A DNA stretch of 64,000 nt from Gracilariopsis chorda (GCA_003194525.1 NBIV01000114.1:167915-231914); one strand, 5' to 3'; shown: positions 20,932-32,816, counted from the first letter of the stretch. Translations and numbers: made by a program. The notes: a model not told the origin generated them from the letters alone.

Positions 20932-21888
20932 CTACGATTCGGTCATGGTCTTGATGACGCGGCGGACCACTACGGCAAGCATCATAGCTATTATAGCGTA
21001 GGCAACGTACAAAAGCTCCCGCTCTTCGCGGTTCGGAACAACTTGCGCGGCGGCAGGTCGTGTTGGTCGCAAATCGTTGTGCGTTTGACGTGTAGCGCTC
21101 TGAGCGGCGGGAGAGCAATGGGCATTTGCGTTTGCTGACTCACTCTGTGAGTTGGCGTTATCGGGTCTCGTTACTGTTGGCACGACGCTACTGTTGCCAC
21201 CGGGGTTGGGAGAGTGGCGTGGGCGGTCCGAAAGTGAAGATGGCGCGGTTGGATTGGATGAGGATGCGGAGGACGGGTGTGTGGCGGACGACGAGGGCTG
21301 TGAGGGCTGCGCAGGCGGTCGTGTAGATGAGTCGGACGGTGAGTGGTTGCGAGAGTTTCGAAGCGCTTTCGATTGAATCTTTCCGTTGGCAGGAGAGCAG
21401 GTCTGTGTCATGGGAGGGAGGTGGTCAACTGGGCGGGAACCACAGCGTCCACAGTGGAAAAGATGACTTCTTCTAGCAAGACGACGGCGGTCGTCATCCG
21501 GATAATCAAGCGCGCCCACGCCTTCCGCGGGGGAGGGCATGAAACCAATAAGAGCGGTAAGAATGGTTCGAATACCCCATGAGGGTTGCCATGTCTCCTG
21601 ATGGTGAGCGGTAACCGATAAGCAAATGCGTTTGCCGACCTCAAAACGACCGTTGGGCGTGAGGAGGATTATCTCCGGTGGTTTGAGAGGATAGTCTGGT
21701 GGAAGAAGAATCCTCCCATGGTAAATGCCGCCTTCAAAGGCGGTGTCAGGCGGACCGCGTACGGAGAAGTGCCACTCGAAGAGGTCGGTCTCCAGAGGGG
21801 AGGCGTGAAACAATCGTAGCGGGTGCGTATTCAGACGTGAGAGCTCCTTGAGCTCGGCCATAATCCGCCTGACGGCATCGTTGGACAT
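20932..21888 (-). CDS. tail-anchored ubiquitin-conjugating enzyme, UBE2J/UBC6 type
   Basis: The product is 318 residues from the ATG at 21888; an alternative in-frame ATG at 21987 would add 33 residues not typical of the family. The UBC fold is at 1-130 with the J-type signatures LFEWHFSVRGPPDTAFEGG and GRFEVGKRICLS, the catalytic cysteine at 89, and HHQETWQPSWGIRT after it. Residues 160-285 are a polar S/P/N-rich linker. A hydrophobic helix (LLYVAYAIIAMMLAVVV) near 290-308 is the tail anchor. In yeast and animals this enzyme works at the ER membrane with Doa10- or HRD1-type ligases in ER-associated degradation. The gene is divergent from RPL6 with 476 bases between the starts. Confidence 0.92.
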   Translation of the reverse strand: MSNDAVRRIMAELKELSRLNTHPLRLFHASPLETDLFEWHFSVRGPPDTAFEGGIYHGRILLPPDYPLKPPEIILLTPNGRFEVGKRICLSVTAHHQETWQPSWGIRTILTALIGFMPSPAEGVGALDYPDDDRRRLARRSHLFHCGRCGSRPVDHLPPMTQTCSPANGKIQSKALRNSRNHSPSDSSTRPPAQPSQPSSSATHPSSASSSNPTAPSSLSDRPRHSPNPGGNSSVVPTVTRPDNANSQSESANANAHCSPAAQSATRQTHNDLRPTRPAAAQVVPNREERELLYVAYAIIAMMLAVVVRRVIKTMTES

Positions 21889-22364
21889 GCTTGAAACGAC
21901 GGGGAGGGGGAAGTTGAGTTGCGACGGCAACGACAGGCGGCGGGGGAGGGGGCGGGTGCTTCCAACAAGCAGACGGTGGCCAAGCATGAACGAAAGAACT
22001 TGCAGAGCAAAAAGCGCGCGCGGAGCGCCTTGACAGGCTTGTCGCTCTGCCAAGCAGCAGCAGTTCCGTCTCTATCCAATCTGCTCTCCTAAATTGATTG
22101 GCCAGAGCCGATGTTGATTTCCGGAAGATCAGCTCAACGTGAACGTGTTCGTCGTGGCCACCTGTGCAACACGAACGCGTTGCGACGTGTCTCGGCGCTG
22201 GCGGTCGCCGGCCGCGGGCGCGGGCGCGCTGCACGAGCGCCATCGTCAACATGCGCTCTCTCTCTCAATGTCTGGCGCCGCCCGGTTGATCGCGTCGCGC
22301 AGCAGCATCCCCCCTTCTCCGCGAGCACACATCTCCCTTGTTTCACACGCGCTTCGTCCAGCAA

Positions 22365-23117
22365 ATGGGAAAGAGCAGAGACGCCAGAAGGCGCGCAAAG
22401 GAAGCGGTTCGTTACCCACTCATTCCCTGCCAACGCGCCCACCCACCTCCGATCCCGATCGCAATGCGTGCTAACTCTCACTCCCAAAACTTGTCCGCGC
22501 CGCGTTCCGCCTTTCAGCCCACCAAGCCCGTGCTTCAAACCATCACCAAGAAGATTGGCGGCGAGAAGAACGGTGGTGAACGAACCGTGATCGTCAACAA
22601 GGGCCCCAAATGGTACCCCGCAGACGACATCAAGAAGCCCGTCCCCAGTCGCAAGCACGCGCACAAGCCCCCTAAACTGCGCTCCTCCATCAAGCCGGGT
22701 TCCGTGCTCATCCTTCTTGCAGGTCGTTTACAGGGATGTCGCGTAATCTTCCTCAAGCAACTCAAGTCCGGAATGCTCCTTGTCACCGGTCCCTACTCGG
22801 TCAATCGCATCCCGCTTCGCCGCGTCAATCAGGCGTACGTCATTGCTACCAGTACTAGTGTTGACGTCAGCGCCGTCGATGTGTCCAAGTTTGATGACGC
22901 CTACTTCAAGCGCGTCAAGGCAAAGAAGAACGCTGACGTCATGGAGACCGACGAGGAAGCAGCCAAGTACGCCCCCACGGAGGAGAGAATTGCTGATCAG
23001 AAGGCTGTGGACCAAGTTTTGGTGCCTGTCATTGAGAAGGAACCGTTGATGACCAGCTATCTCAAGAATAGATTCACGCTCAGGAGGGGAATGAACCCGC
23101 ACGTTATGAGCTTTTAG
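22365..23117 (+). CDS. RPL6: 60S ribosomal protein L6 (eL6)
   Basis: The frame from the ATG at 22365 is open to 23117 (250 codons). The conserved core starts at KWYPADD and includes RSSIKPGSVLILLAGRLQG, LLVTGPYSVNRIPLRRVNQ and YVIATSTSVDVS, all diagnostic of eL6. A likely intron is 22407-22517 (111 bases): GT at the start, GTGCTAACT as branch site, and TTTCAG at the end. It is a multiple of three with no stop, so reading through is also possible. Splicing would give 213 residues starting MGKSRDARR and would remove a stretch with no eL6 similarity, so I favour it. The gene is a large-subunit component found in all eukaryotes. Confidence 0.93.
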   Translation: MGKSRDARRRAKEAVRYPLIPCQRAHPPPIPIAMRANSHSQNLSAPRSAFQPTKPVLQTITKKIGGEKNGGERTVIVNKGPKWYPADDIKKPVPSRKHAHKPPKLRSSIKPGSVLILLAGRLQGCRVIFLKQLKSGMLLVTGPYSVNRIPLRRVNQAYVIATSTSVDVSAVDVSKFDDAYFKRVKAKKNADVMETDEEAAKYAPTEERIADQKAVDQVLVPVIEKEPLMTSYLKNRFTLRRGMNPHVMSF

Positions 23118-23644
23118 TTGCAGTCAAATAAAAGCTTGCTCCGCTCCAAGTGGCCATAATCAAGTGGATCATTGCGTACTGCGCAAGTAGCGTGACTGAT
23201 CGGATGTAGTACGCCCTCGCTGCAAAGAGCTTGTAAAGAATGCACACATGCACACAAACACGGACTGCACGCAGCACAAATGAAAGCTGACGTATTTTCT
23301 TTTTTACTGAGCATCAAGGTGACAAGATCACTCGATGGGTTGGAAAGAACAACCCACACATGATTGCCAATACGCATTGATCTGATCGCAATAAAGGAAA
23401 GAACAGTGAGCGGCAATAGGCCTTGACAAAAGTACAAGTTACACAAGTTTGTGCAAAGCACATGTTGAAAGCGATCTTGTTCCAAGCGCACATAGTTAGA
23501 GAAGGAGAAAAAACAGCCAGCGATTTGTGTAGCGCACCGCCCTTGTTATGGTCGCATGGCAAGGTGTGGACTATCGACAAGGGGGGAGGTATACACGCTG
23601 ACATGCACAACGTCATCACTCGTTATAACAGTATGCATGAAGGC

Positions 23645-24082
23645 TTAAGTACGCGGCTTTTCCTTCTTGTTGCGGAACAAAGCGAGCAAGGACACACCAG
23701 CAACTTTGACAACCTTAAAGCGCACACCGGGCAGATCACCTACAGAGTGTCCACTTCGACCGAATCCAGAGATGAGAACCTCATCGTTCTCCTCCACAAA
23801 GTTGAGGCATCCATCTCCCGGCACGAAGGCGGCGATCTTCTTTCCGTTCTTGATGAGCTGTACTCGACACGACTTTCGAATGGCCGAGTTGGGCTGCTTG
23901 GCTTCGATTCCAATTCTTTCCAGGACGATGCCCTTTGCGTGTGAGGCGCCGCCGAATGGATTGGCCTTGAGGGCGGTGGAAGAATGCTTGCGGGAGTACT
24001 TTTTGTTGTGCCATTTCTGTTCACGACGATGGGTGCGCAGCTTGCGGGCGCAGCGCATTCCCGCCGGCTTTCCGTTTCCCAT
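23645..24082 (-). CDS. RPS23: 40S ribosomal protein S23 (uS12)
   Basis: The product is 145 residues, the usual length, from the ATG at 24082. The sequence is near-canonical: N-terminal GNGKPAG and [15 protein letters not shown], then [20 protein letters not shown] with the PNSA decoding-centre loop, and [17 protein letters not shown] ending in RNKKEKPRT. It belongs to the small subunit and shapes tRNA selection at the A site. The proline in the PNSA loop is the one hydroxylated by OGFOD1/Tpa1 in other eukaryotes. No intron. It is convergent with RPL6, 527 bases between stops. Confidence 0.96.
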   Translation of the reverse strand: MGNGKPAGMRCARKLRTHRREQKWHNKKYSRKHSSTALKANPFGGASHAKGIVLERIGIEAKQPNSAIRKSCRVQLIKNGKKIAAFVPGDGCLNFVEENDEVLISGFGRSGHSVGDLPGVRFKVVKVAGVSLLALFRNKKEKPRT

Positions 24083-26761
24083 GGTGTTGATGCGCGGCGG
24101 TGGTGGGCAACGTTTGCGGAACTACGAGATGGTGGAGCGGGACGGCGAGCGAAAAGGGGGGGGGGGGTGGTGTGGTAGCTTGGGGGCGGTTGGCGGCCGC
24201 GGTGAGCGCGCGGCGACACAAAGGCGGCACAGACGACGGCGGCCTTGGGCGGGAGCCAATGAGCGGCGTACAGGTGTGATAGCCGATCAGCATTGCAGGG
24301 CGCGCGTGCGAGATGCAAAATGTAAAAAGTGGATCCAGAATCGAATTTGATTCGGCAATGGCTTACAGTGTAAGGCGACGGGGGGGGGGGGGGGAGGTGA
24401 GCCACGATGCGGAGTGGGCTACGCACACACGTCGTGGTGGGAGACAGGTGGTGCTGGACTGATGATGAGCGCGCGTAGCGGCTGCGCATGCGCACGAGCG
24501 CAAGGCGCGGAGCGGCAAAGAGTGATGTAAGGTAATGGGTGCGCAGGTTGGGGGGTTTGACAGGCGACAAGGTGTGTATGCGGTAAGGCTGGCGTGGGGG
24601 TTCCGGACGGGTTCCACCAGCCGTCACAGCGCATGGTACGCCGGCTGGAAAGGCAAGCGTTGGTTGTGCGATGTTTATAAGAGGTTTGGTTACCAACAAG
24701 GGCGAAAATTGTTTTGCACCAGCACGAAATGATCGCTAGCATGACGTTGACTGTCGGGTTTCTTACAGCTTTATGGCGTTTTGATATGTTGCATGAGAAG
24801 CGCTGCCGTTACGGTGGAGCGACAGGCAGTGCACGGACAAGTGTACTCAAAAGTGATTGTTTGCAATAGTAGCAGGCTGCGCGTGTGTTGAAGCGAAAAG
24901 CAGCAAGGGACAGTGCAGGTGCACACGTTGTTAAGTTAGGGTTAAGCGACACAAGGAGCAGCTGACGTGGGGTGGCACGGGCTCACGAAACAGAATGATT
25001 GTTCTTTTTCGGGTACAGGACAGAGCTGTGGCGGCGTGACGGGGGCAATGACAAGCAGAGAAGCAGGCAAAAGCAACAACGGCGCTTTCGTAGCACGCAT
25101 GTGTGTGCAAGTGTTTCAAAGGGTAGAGTGGAACAGGCGTAGCAACACAATGTATATGCGCACAGCCAGACAAGAAAAGCGCTCCATACACGCGCAGGGA
25201 TGGTCAGACGCGCTCGCTGTGACAGCTTACGACGGCGCAAGGTTGGTATGTGTACATTGATGGATTGCGAAAAGAAGCCAATGTGAAGGCTAAGAAAGCC
25301 AAAACGACGACGTGTTGCACGTGTGCTGGTGGGGGGCGGGCGAAGCGAAAGCAAGCCAACGGCTCGCGCGCGCACAAGCGCAGGCGCGCTGCAGCGCGCC
25401 AATTGCTCCTTTTCTGAAAAACAGCGCGGCCACCGGCGGCGGGAGAGCGGCTCAAGGGGCGGTTGGAATGGTACAGCGGACAGCGCATGCGCAGTGAGCG
25501 GCACGACGCTTCGTAGCTGCTCCAATCAAAATCAGGTCGCGGCGGCGCACATGCGGCGACCCCATTTTTTTTTTTTCTCTTTTTTAAAGGCTGCGCGTGC
25601 CAACTACACATGACGTATTCACGCGCCGTCAATTCAGCTGGTTGAGAGTTGTATATGTTTTCATCACCCATTCCGTGCTGTAAACGCGTTGCGTGCTGTC
25701 GGATATGACGGCGCCCCACGACGACATGAACACACAAGCGCGCAGCCAATATCTCCAAACGAAAACGCTGTTTCTCCGAAAAGAAAAAACGTGCGCAGCT
25801 GAAGCGAAACAGCTCTCCCGCCGCACACAGCGCGCGCCTAAACGCAACCGTCCGCCACCAAAAACCAGCGCAAAAGCGCACCACCAGCGGCCGCCACTCC
25901 CCTACGCTGACAAGCAGCTCTCAAGCAGCGAGTGCAGTGCGCGCACTGAGCACTGCACACAGCGCAGCAGTTCACAGAGCGCGCCGTCTTCGCGCCCGCC
26001 CTCATCTTTTGGTTGGCTCGCTGCCGCCCAATCGGCCGACACCCAACTGCACTCGGCGCGCACGCGCAACTGCTGTGTCACGAAACGCCTGTTCGACTGC
26101 TGCGCTCGTACAGCCGCTCTAGCCGCCGACACCCCCCACCCGTCCCCCTTCCCTCTCCCACCACCGCCTCTACCGCGCACACCCCAAAATTGCTCACCGT
26201 GCGTATGCTACGTGACCCGCCCAAAATCTCACTAAAAATGTCTCAAAAAGAAACATTTATCGCCACTGCTATCGATCAGTCCACCTCCCCTCCCCACCCG
26301 CCCCACCCCCGCCCCACCCCCGTCCAATCGCCGCCACCGCCGCCACCGCCGCCGCCGTCAGTGCAAATCTCCACAAACAACTGCGTTACACCTCCATTGT
26401 GCAAGTCAATCTTGTCAGAATGCTCCCAATACCCCCGTCCCCCAATCCCCCACCCCCACCACCCCCTCCCGCCCACAACCTTCTCTTTAAAAAGACCCCC
26501 TCTGCTCACCAACCACTCCCTCTCTCTCAGTCTGCAAAAGTACGTTCTTCTCTAAGCCGTTTCCCCCAACCACACGCTTTGTCTCCCCTGTCTGTCACCA
26601 CCACTCGCCGTATCAGCGACAGTTCTTCCTCCCTCCGTTCGCTTTTCAAACGCCGCCGCCTTCGAAACGGCACATCCGCTATCTTGTTGGCCCAAGTCGA
26701 AACGAAACCGATTTGTGCACCACCACCACCACCACCACCACAAGTGTCTCCAAACAGCACC
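24083..26761. other. GC-rich spacer between RPS23 and the zinc-finger candidate
   Basis: About 2.7 kb with no supported gene. It should contain the RPS23 promoter and perhaps that of the downstream C2H2 candidate. Notable are G-runs at 24156-24167 and 24380-24394, a T-rich run near 25564-25586 and several CG-rich patches at 25350-25560 and 25900-26100. I found no tRNA or snRNA. Confidence 0.5.
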
Positions 26762-27457
26762 ATGAACTCGTTGACGCCACACCATCGTGCCATGCTCACC
26801 GAGCAAGCACAAACCATTGCGCCCCGGATGACGCTCCAACATTCGTCCCGACTGCACGCGCATGCGCCACAAGCACATCCGCCGCAACAGTTTCACACCC
26901 CGCTTCCCCTTCCCCGTTGGTTGACTAACCTCCACCACTCGTGTGCCACTACTTCGCCGCTTAGTTCCGTCGCCACAAATTCTACCGCCGACGTGGCGGC
27001 GCAAAGCACTCTTCCGCCGTTCGACAACTTTGTAATGGATTCTCACCCTGTGACGCTGCCCTGTTCAGCTGCTTGTGGCTGCCAAAGCTGTGCGACGCGT
27101 GGTTCCGACCATGCACGCCACGCGGCTCACGCCGGCGCGCGCTCTGACACTCAGCCTGCAGGCGCAGCGGTCGCACAACTTGTGCCTGCTTCCAGGGCGG
27201 TATGTAACGGCGACGAGATTGCGCCGCCACCTGTACAACAAGCAGCACTCGATTTGCAGCAGAGGAAAAAGCACTGGGATACGGTTTTGGGAAAGGAACA
27301 GCGCTCCGACCCAGTAGCATTAGGAGTACGACGACGAGATTGGGGAGCTACTGGACTTCGGTATCACTGCAAGGTGGTGGGATGCACTCAGATGTTCCGT
27401 CACCGAAGTTCAAGAAGCAGGCACCAGAAGAAGATGCATGCTTCACACGGCTTGTAA
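26762..27457 (+). CDS. candidate single C2H2 zinc-finger protein
   Basis: A 231-residue frame from the ATG at 26762, which has an adequate CACC context. The frame is open further upstream as a proline-rich stretch, so another start or an intron is possible. Most of the protein is H/A/P/T-rich and probably disordered. At the C-terminus, about 205-224, one zinc finger is clear: YHCKVVGC, then FRHRSSRSRHQKKMH (C-x4-C-x12-H-x4-H). This spacing is that of a nucleic-acid-binding finger. A DNA-binding regulator is a reasonable guess. The low-complexity bulk keeps confidence moderate. Confidence 0.5.
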   Translation: MNSLTPHHRAMLTEQAQTIAPRMTLQHSSRLHAHAPQAHPPQQFHTPLPLPRWLTNLHHSCATTSPLSSVATNSTADVAAQSTLPPFDNFVMDSHPVTLPCSAACGCQSCATRGSDHARHAAHAGARSDTQPAGAAVAQLVPASRAVCNGDEIAPPPVQQAALDLQQRKKHWDTVLGKEQRSDPVALGVRRRDWGATGLRYHCKVVGCTQMFRHRSSRSRHQKKMHASHGL

Positions 27458-27822
27458 CAAGCAGTGTAGGGTTGCTTTTCTTGTTTTGTTTTTTTTTGTT
27501 TTTGTTTTGGACATGCAATATGTGGGTTGAACCGCCAGCGATACTTTGTAGTCGGGAAAGCTTGTGGAAACCGACTAGTTCCTTGCGGCGATTTGAAGTG
27601 GGTTATGTTTTTTTGGCTTTGGTCTCACTCATTGGATACGTGGCTAAGGAATAGGGGTGGGTGAGTAGTTGTAGTTGTAGTATGACGCGACGATAATGGA
27701 TATAGAGATGAAAAAGAAAATGAGCTTTGACCACGCTTCACTGAAACGAAAGCAGCCAATGGAGCAGCACGCATTCGAAACTGTGTGTCCACAGATTTGG
27801 CTTGTAGATAGATCGCTGTCTA

Positions 27823-27858
<36 letters not shown>

Positions 27859-30800
27859 TATCTACGCTGTGGCTAGCAAGCGTTTGTTGGCTGCGTGGTG
27901 CAGCTTGCAACTGCGCGTGTCCGTTGCTTGCGGTAGCGATTGGGCGGTTGCGTGGCGAGCTGGCGATAACAAGCAACGACGCACGACCGGAGAAAGTGCT
28001 CAAAGGAAGCACGCTGTAATCGGGGCACGGCTTGCGTGAGCGAGCACTGTGATAAGCAGAGAGGGCGTACAGGGGGACAAGCTTTCAAGCGCGGTGAATG
28101 TGTTGTAGAGCGGAGAGAAATGGTGGGGCATACAGCTTGGGATGGGAGGTGTGTTAGGGGGGGGGGGGAGATTGTTGATAGATCGCGGAAGGCTTGAAGC
28201 GGAGGTGGGACGCGCGGGAGTGTGACAGAGCGAGGGTGGCTGAAAAGAGGAAGGTACGGAGGTTGCGATGAAAGCTGAAAGCAAGCGCGGCCACTTGGCG
28301 TGGCGGCAGCCACACTTGCGGCGAAGCTGTGAGAAGCAGTGAGCAGAAGAGCTGTTTGCAAGCAGAGTGGGTGCGAGCTAAAATAGGCTGCACGCAGTGC
28401 GCGCAGCGTGGCGACAAGACGGCGGCTGTGCAAGGCGCGAATTTGGGCGGCGCGAGGGAGGCGCGCGTGCGGCGGCCGCTGTATGCGGCGCGTTGACAAG
28501 TGACACAAATGCCGCGCTGCTCGCTTTCGTACGGATCGGTTGCCTTTTTTTAAAAGCGCTCGCCGCGCGCCGCACGTGCCACCTCTGGCCGCAACTGCCT
28601 CCAGCGGTGGTGGACAGTGTCACAGTCAAAGACCGATGACGGCGTATAACTATTTCATCCACCACAGTGCCGCCTCTGCGCAAGCTCTCAACTTGAGCCG
28701 CGCGCTGGCGAGTTCTTGCGCGCTTCGTTGCACACAATCCGCTTCGCAGCGCCTCAACGGACAACGCCAATAAAACTGTGTCACACAGCACAATAAAGCG
28801 TTCCATCAACCCCAAGCGCGCGTTGCCCTTTCCTTTACATTTTGCCACTCGCGCTTTCGATCCCAAACGCTTCAGTGCAGCCTCCGCCGCTATCTCCCAC
28901 TAACCCTAGCCCACACCACACAACTGCCGCCCTCGTTCACGCCTCGCCTGAGCTCACCTCACTGCACCCCAACCTTTCCCCTTCTCCCCCGTCCCTTCGT
29001 CACAGCCGTCAACAAATCCAAAAGTGCCGCCCATCATAGTATCCACACCTACTACCATTGCCACTTTCATCTTGTGCACACGACGCTGCCGCCCCACATT
29101 CTCACATTTGCCTAGAGCAACCAACCCCTTGCCTGTCCCACAACATCCTACCTTATTCACCCCAATCACGCACATTTTACTGTCACCGTCGTCATGCGTT
29201 GCGTCAAACACCACCCACATGTTCACACCATCGCCTTCCATGAAAACACCCTCTTCTGTTATCTGTGCCTTAACGGCATGCTGCAACCCCACCTTCCCCG
29301 CCAGAGCCACCTCACGCACCATTCACTTTCAACTCACTCACCATACCCACGTTGCCTTCGCCCTCCCTCAGTATCTTGCTCTGCATATTACCTAACAATA
29401 CCTTCTGTTACGTCTGCCTGCTTTGTGCAATAATCTGCAATTCTGCACCCATCAATATCTAAACCACCACAACCCATGGCCCGTTCAACAATGGCTACCT
29501 GTACCTCAACTATACATATTTGCGTACCCTACCAATCTTTCAACGTCCCGCCTAGCCCCTCGTATCTTCGTCATGGTGAACATGCGTCACTTCAGAGACA
29601 CAACCACAAAAAAAAAAAAAAGAAAACCACCGCAAAGTGACTGTTTGCATTACAAATCCGATGGCCCCGCCGTTTTGCGCTCCTACCGGGTCCATGTCAG
29701 CAGCGCAATCAACGCATCTCACTTCAATCCAATTACAACCTTATCACCCTCCCCGCTTGCTTTCTGTTGAGGGAGTGCTGGGCCCCTGCGTAGACAGCTT
29801 ACATCCACCATCACACCCATTACTCAGTAAGTTGCCTTGGCGTCCGCCAATGCATGCGTACTCGTGCGTCTCCAAACCACCCACCCACACATTCATTGCT
29901 TCGCTATCAACTAACAGCCCTGCAAACCTCTAGCTTTTCGGTTCGCCCTTTCTGGAGTGCATTAAAATCCAATTCTGCCCTACGAGCCGATATGTCAACG
30001 CACTACACCCACAAACTATATCGCCTCCATGAACAAAACTTCCTTTTCATCAATCATAAACCCACATCAGAATAAGCTCGCCTACCTTGGCAGACACACA
30101 GCAAACGCAATTACACTCAACGTCCCGATATTCAACCTAGAAGAAACAATGAGAACCGGCTAGCCACAAAACACCCCCTCCTTCCCGTTTTCGTCGTAGC
30201 CGTAGAGCCACTCTTTTCGGCCATGCACACGGCGATCATTATCGTCACATTTTTTCTCTATGAAGTAACCATTCTCCGTGAAACCACTTCAAGTTCGAAG
30301 TCCCGTGATGCCTCCTGCGTATCGACAACCATAAGCGCCGCTGTGTGTAGAAGATTGTAACCAACACCTCAAGACCCTTGGTCAGGGCCGAAATGATACT
30401 TTATTGCATGACATTGGCAACTGTCTTGGTACACGAAAACATTTTCTCATCTGCAGAACAGACAATTATCACATTCTGCATCGGGACTTATCTGGCAGCG
30501 AGCTTGAACTTGTCCGAGAGAATTCCTGAGCCCTGACACCAAGGTCATTTCGGTATCCAATCATTACAAATTTATAGACCTGGTAGCAGCAATTTTTTTT
30601 CAGCCCTGCCCAGAATGCAGGTCCCTGTAACATCATGGGGCGCTATTAGCTTGGTAGTCATCACTGCGTCATCGTCGCAATGCCAGACAACTGTCAGGCT
30701 ACATCATAAGAGAATCGGCACCACGGCCTACGGCCGAACGATACGTAACTTGCTCCATCTGCAAATGTGAAGTGCCATTGTCGTGTATCAAAGTCACCTG

Positions 30801-31126
30801 CATTCTAAACGTGCTCCTGCGCATCACCTACGCATATCATACACAGCAACTACGCCTATCATGTCCGTGTCGAAGCCCGGGGAGGGAAGCGCTCGTTTTT
30901 GATCACACACGTGCGAGTTTTTCAGATAAGTAGGACAAATTGACGTTTAGTATTCACAAATGCTGTTAATATTCTTGAAGTATTCTACAAACTCCCAGCA
31001 TGTCGCAACGTTCTTGTTCTTTCATACCACAGAATAGCTCATCTTACCGTTTTTCTTCTTGCGATGATTCCTGATGTTTTTGAATTTGAAAGTAATCCGC
31101 TCAATTTATGCGTTATCTTTGCTGCG
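27458..31126. other. long non-coding spacer
   Basis: About 3.7 kb. A TA microsatellite sits at 27825-27853 and an A-run near 29609-29621. From about 28850 to 29560 the plus strand is strongly C/T-rich and frames in it are low complexity. At about 28636-28673 a short match (CATCCACCACAGTGCC) to the SINE-like repeat at 31.1-31.4 kb occurs. No gene is supported. Confidence 0.5.
27825..27853. repeat. TA microsatellite
   Basis: Uninterrupted alternating TA, 29 bases. Confidence 0.95.
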
Positions 31127-31129
31127 CTA

Positions 31130-31440
31130 AATCAACTTCAAGCCTGTCGTAGCCAAAACGACTAGGCCACATGTCTGGTGTGAACTGATGACGGTCGGAG
31201 CTCGTACACGTATATCATCCACCACAGTGCCCCGCACCCGAGATAATGCCCCTGAAGTACGAGGGTGGAGTGCGGAGAAGAGTAGGAATGGTTGCCTTGG
31301 CAGATGAACTGGAGGGAATCGAACCCTATACCTCAGAAATATCTGAGCCCATAACCGGTCGTGTGCAAAACGACTAGGCCACATGTCCGGTGTGAACTAA
31401 TGACGGTCGCCGCTCGTAAACGTATATCACCCACCTCAGA
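31130..31440 (-). repeat. tRNA-derived SINE-like repeat, one fuller and one truncated copy
   Basis: The fuller copy (about 31440-31240, minus strand) has a polymerase III A box TGGCCTAGTCG at 31371-31381 and a B box GGTTCGATTCC at 31315-31325. Between them lies a variable-arm-like hairpin CTCAGA/TCTGAG as in class II tRNAs. There is no good acceptor stem, so a functional tRNA gene is unlikely. A second copy (about 31235-31130) repeats the 5' part, including the A box at 31159-31169, but lacks the B box. A shorter match is at 28.65 kb. This is the pattern of a dispersed tRNA-derived element. Confidence 0.62.
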
Positions 31441-32489
31441 GTCGTTCGAAGAAACTGTTCGTTTTCATAGGCCCAAATTATGTCAAAGCACATTTGCAGT
31501 GCCCAGGCTCTTTCCGAAAACAGTAATCAGTTCTTCATACCTTGAATCCTGCTTGGATTTCTGGGCAATATTGCACTTTGGAACTGTTTTGTGCGTTATG
31601 AAATAGTACTCTCATAGGATTCAATGCTTTTTGTAAAACTGATGCATTTCTTTTTCTTTGATTTGCCTTAAACTTTCCATTATTGCTTAGAACAAGTTTT
31701 TGCTTAATGCATCTAGATGCTTTTTCCAGGGTTCCAAATGCACTTTGGACATTGCGGTCGTTTGTCTACTTCTGTATCCATTTATAGTTCTCCCAAACAT
31801 CAAGAACAAAGTCTTAAAGCTAGTCAGTGAGAAATTTGCGCAGTTAGAAGTTATAAGCCATACGCACGTATACAACATATCATTGTCACTTATGGGTAGA
31901 CTGTTCGCCTTTTTTGAGCGACATGGTCTTAAAAATACCATTTGCGTTTTTCGCAATTTTTCGTTCCTGGCTTGTACTGAAACACTTTACAATGCTTTAT
32001 ACTGTTCAGAGGCATAAGCCATTCTATAAGCCCATCCGCAACATTCAAGCCGTTCTTCGGCTGAATGACATTTGCACCTCAGAGATTGCAAAAACTTTCC
32101 ATTACGTCCGCGGTGCAGTTCTTATTTCCGTGTTCTAAAATGGACTTAAAATGCCACACGTATTCACCATGCACACCATAACCAACAATCACATCACAAA
32201 GAGAAACAGCATGAGCCTTGTTCTCGATATTCCTCCGCATTCCATGTCACCAACAACTTCTAAGCAACCGTTTGTTTAATCCCTCTATGCAATACGAACC
32301 ACATTGGTCAGCAAAATACCACACAATGTATTACACCACTTGATTAGCGTACAGAGTGGTTAAAATGCACAAAAAAGCGTGTAGCGTACGAATTCATTTG
32401 GATAGGTTCTGAAGCTATAGACACACCGCAACTGTGGCATAGAGCCATATCATTACGGCAGTTCCCAACGTACACCACGGAGTGCTCGC
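31441..32489. other. spacer without supported gene
   Basis: AT-richer sequence. Frames near 31687-32140 lack ATG starts and family features. Confidence 0.4.
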
Positions 32490-32816
32490 CTACCTGAACC
32501 CAAGCCTTACCAATCCTGTATATAGAAGCTGCCATTTCTCATCACCCTGTGACACCTGTAAGCCTATTTCGGTTAACCGTTGTACTGTTTGTGTATGGCG
32601 TAGGGTAGATTGTCTTAGTTTTGTAGCATGATAATGTATAGTAATTAGTGACTGCGTGTACTGGTTTGAGAGGGTGGGCGGACTGTAGTGATGGAGGTAT
32701 TGGATGAACAGCTGGGCTGAAGTTTCGATAAGGCTGGTGATGTGAAGTTTCAACTTGATACCGGACTTTGTGCTTCGTCCAAGGCTATTGTGAATCTGGG
32801 TGTATGCTCTTGCCAT
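32490..32816 (-). CDS. hypothetical small helical protein
   Basis: A 108-residue frame from the ATG at 32816. The composition looks like real protein (HITSLIETSAQLFIQYLHHY, LRQSTLRHTQTVQRLTEIG) and predicts mostly helix. Just past its end, another frame continues to 32344, and GTAAGG near 32513 could be a splice donor, so the gene may be longer. Family unknown. It is divergent from the frame at 33387. Confidence 0.33.
   Translation of the reverse strand: MARAYTQIHNSLGRSTKSGIKLKLHITSLIETSAQLFIQYLHHYSPPTLSNQYTQSLITIHYHATKLRQSTLRHTQTVQRLTEIGLQVSQGDEKWQLLYTGLVRLGFR

Noticed and set aside
23667-24350. Long frames antisense to and overlapping RPS23, including one of 319 codons on the minus strand
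   Set aside because: The RPS23 frame is conserved over its full length. The others are GC-rich shadows with proline and arginine bias.
25204-26555. Long frames in the GC-rich spacer (226 and 180 codons)
   Set aside because: No ATG at a sensible place, low-complexity or cysteine/arginine-rich content and no domain features. They are expected by chance in GC-rich DNA.
27820-27853. CRISPR-like or tandem array
   Set aside because: A simple TA microsatellite; no spacer-repeat structure occurs anywhere in the window.
28954-29395. Opposing frames of 122 and 123 codons
   Set aside because: The plus strand is C/T-rich over this stretch. Both translations reflect composition only.
31315-31381. A functional tRNA gene
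   Set aside because: A and B boxes are present but no 7-bp acceptor stem can be formed and the sequence is repeated nearby in truncated form, so a SINE-like repeat fits better.
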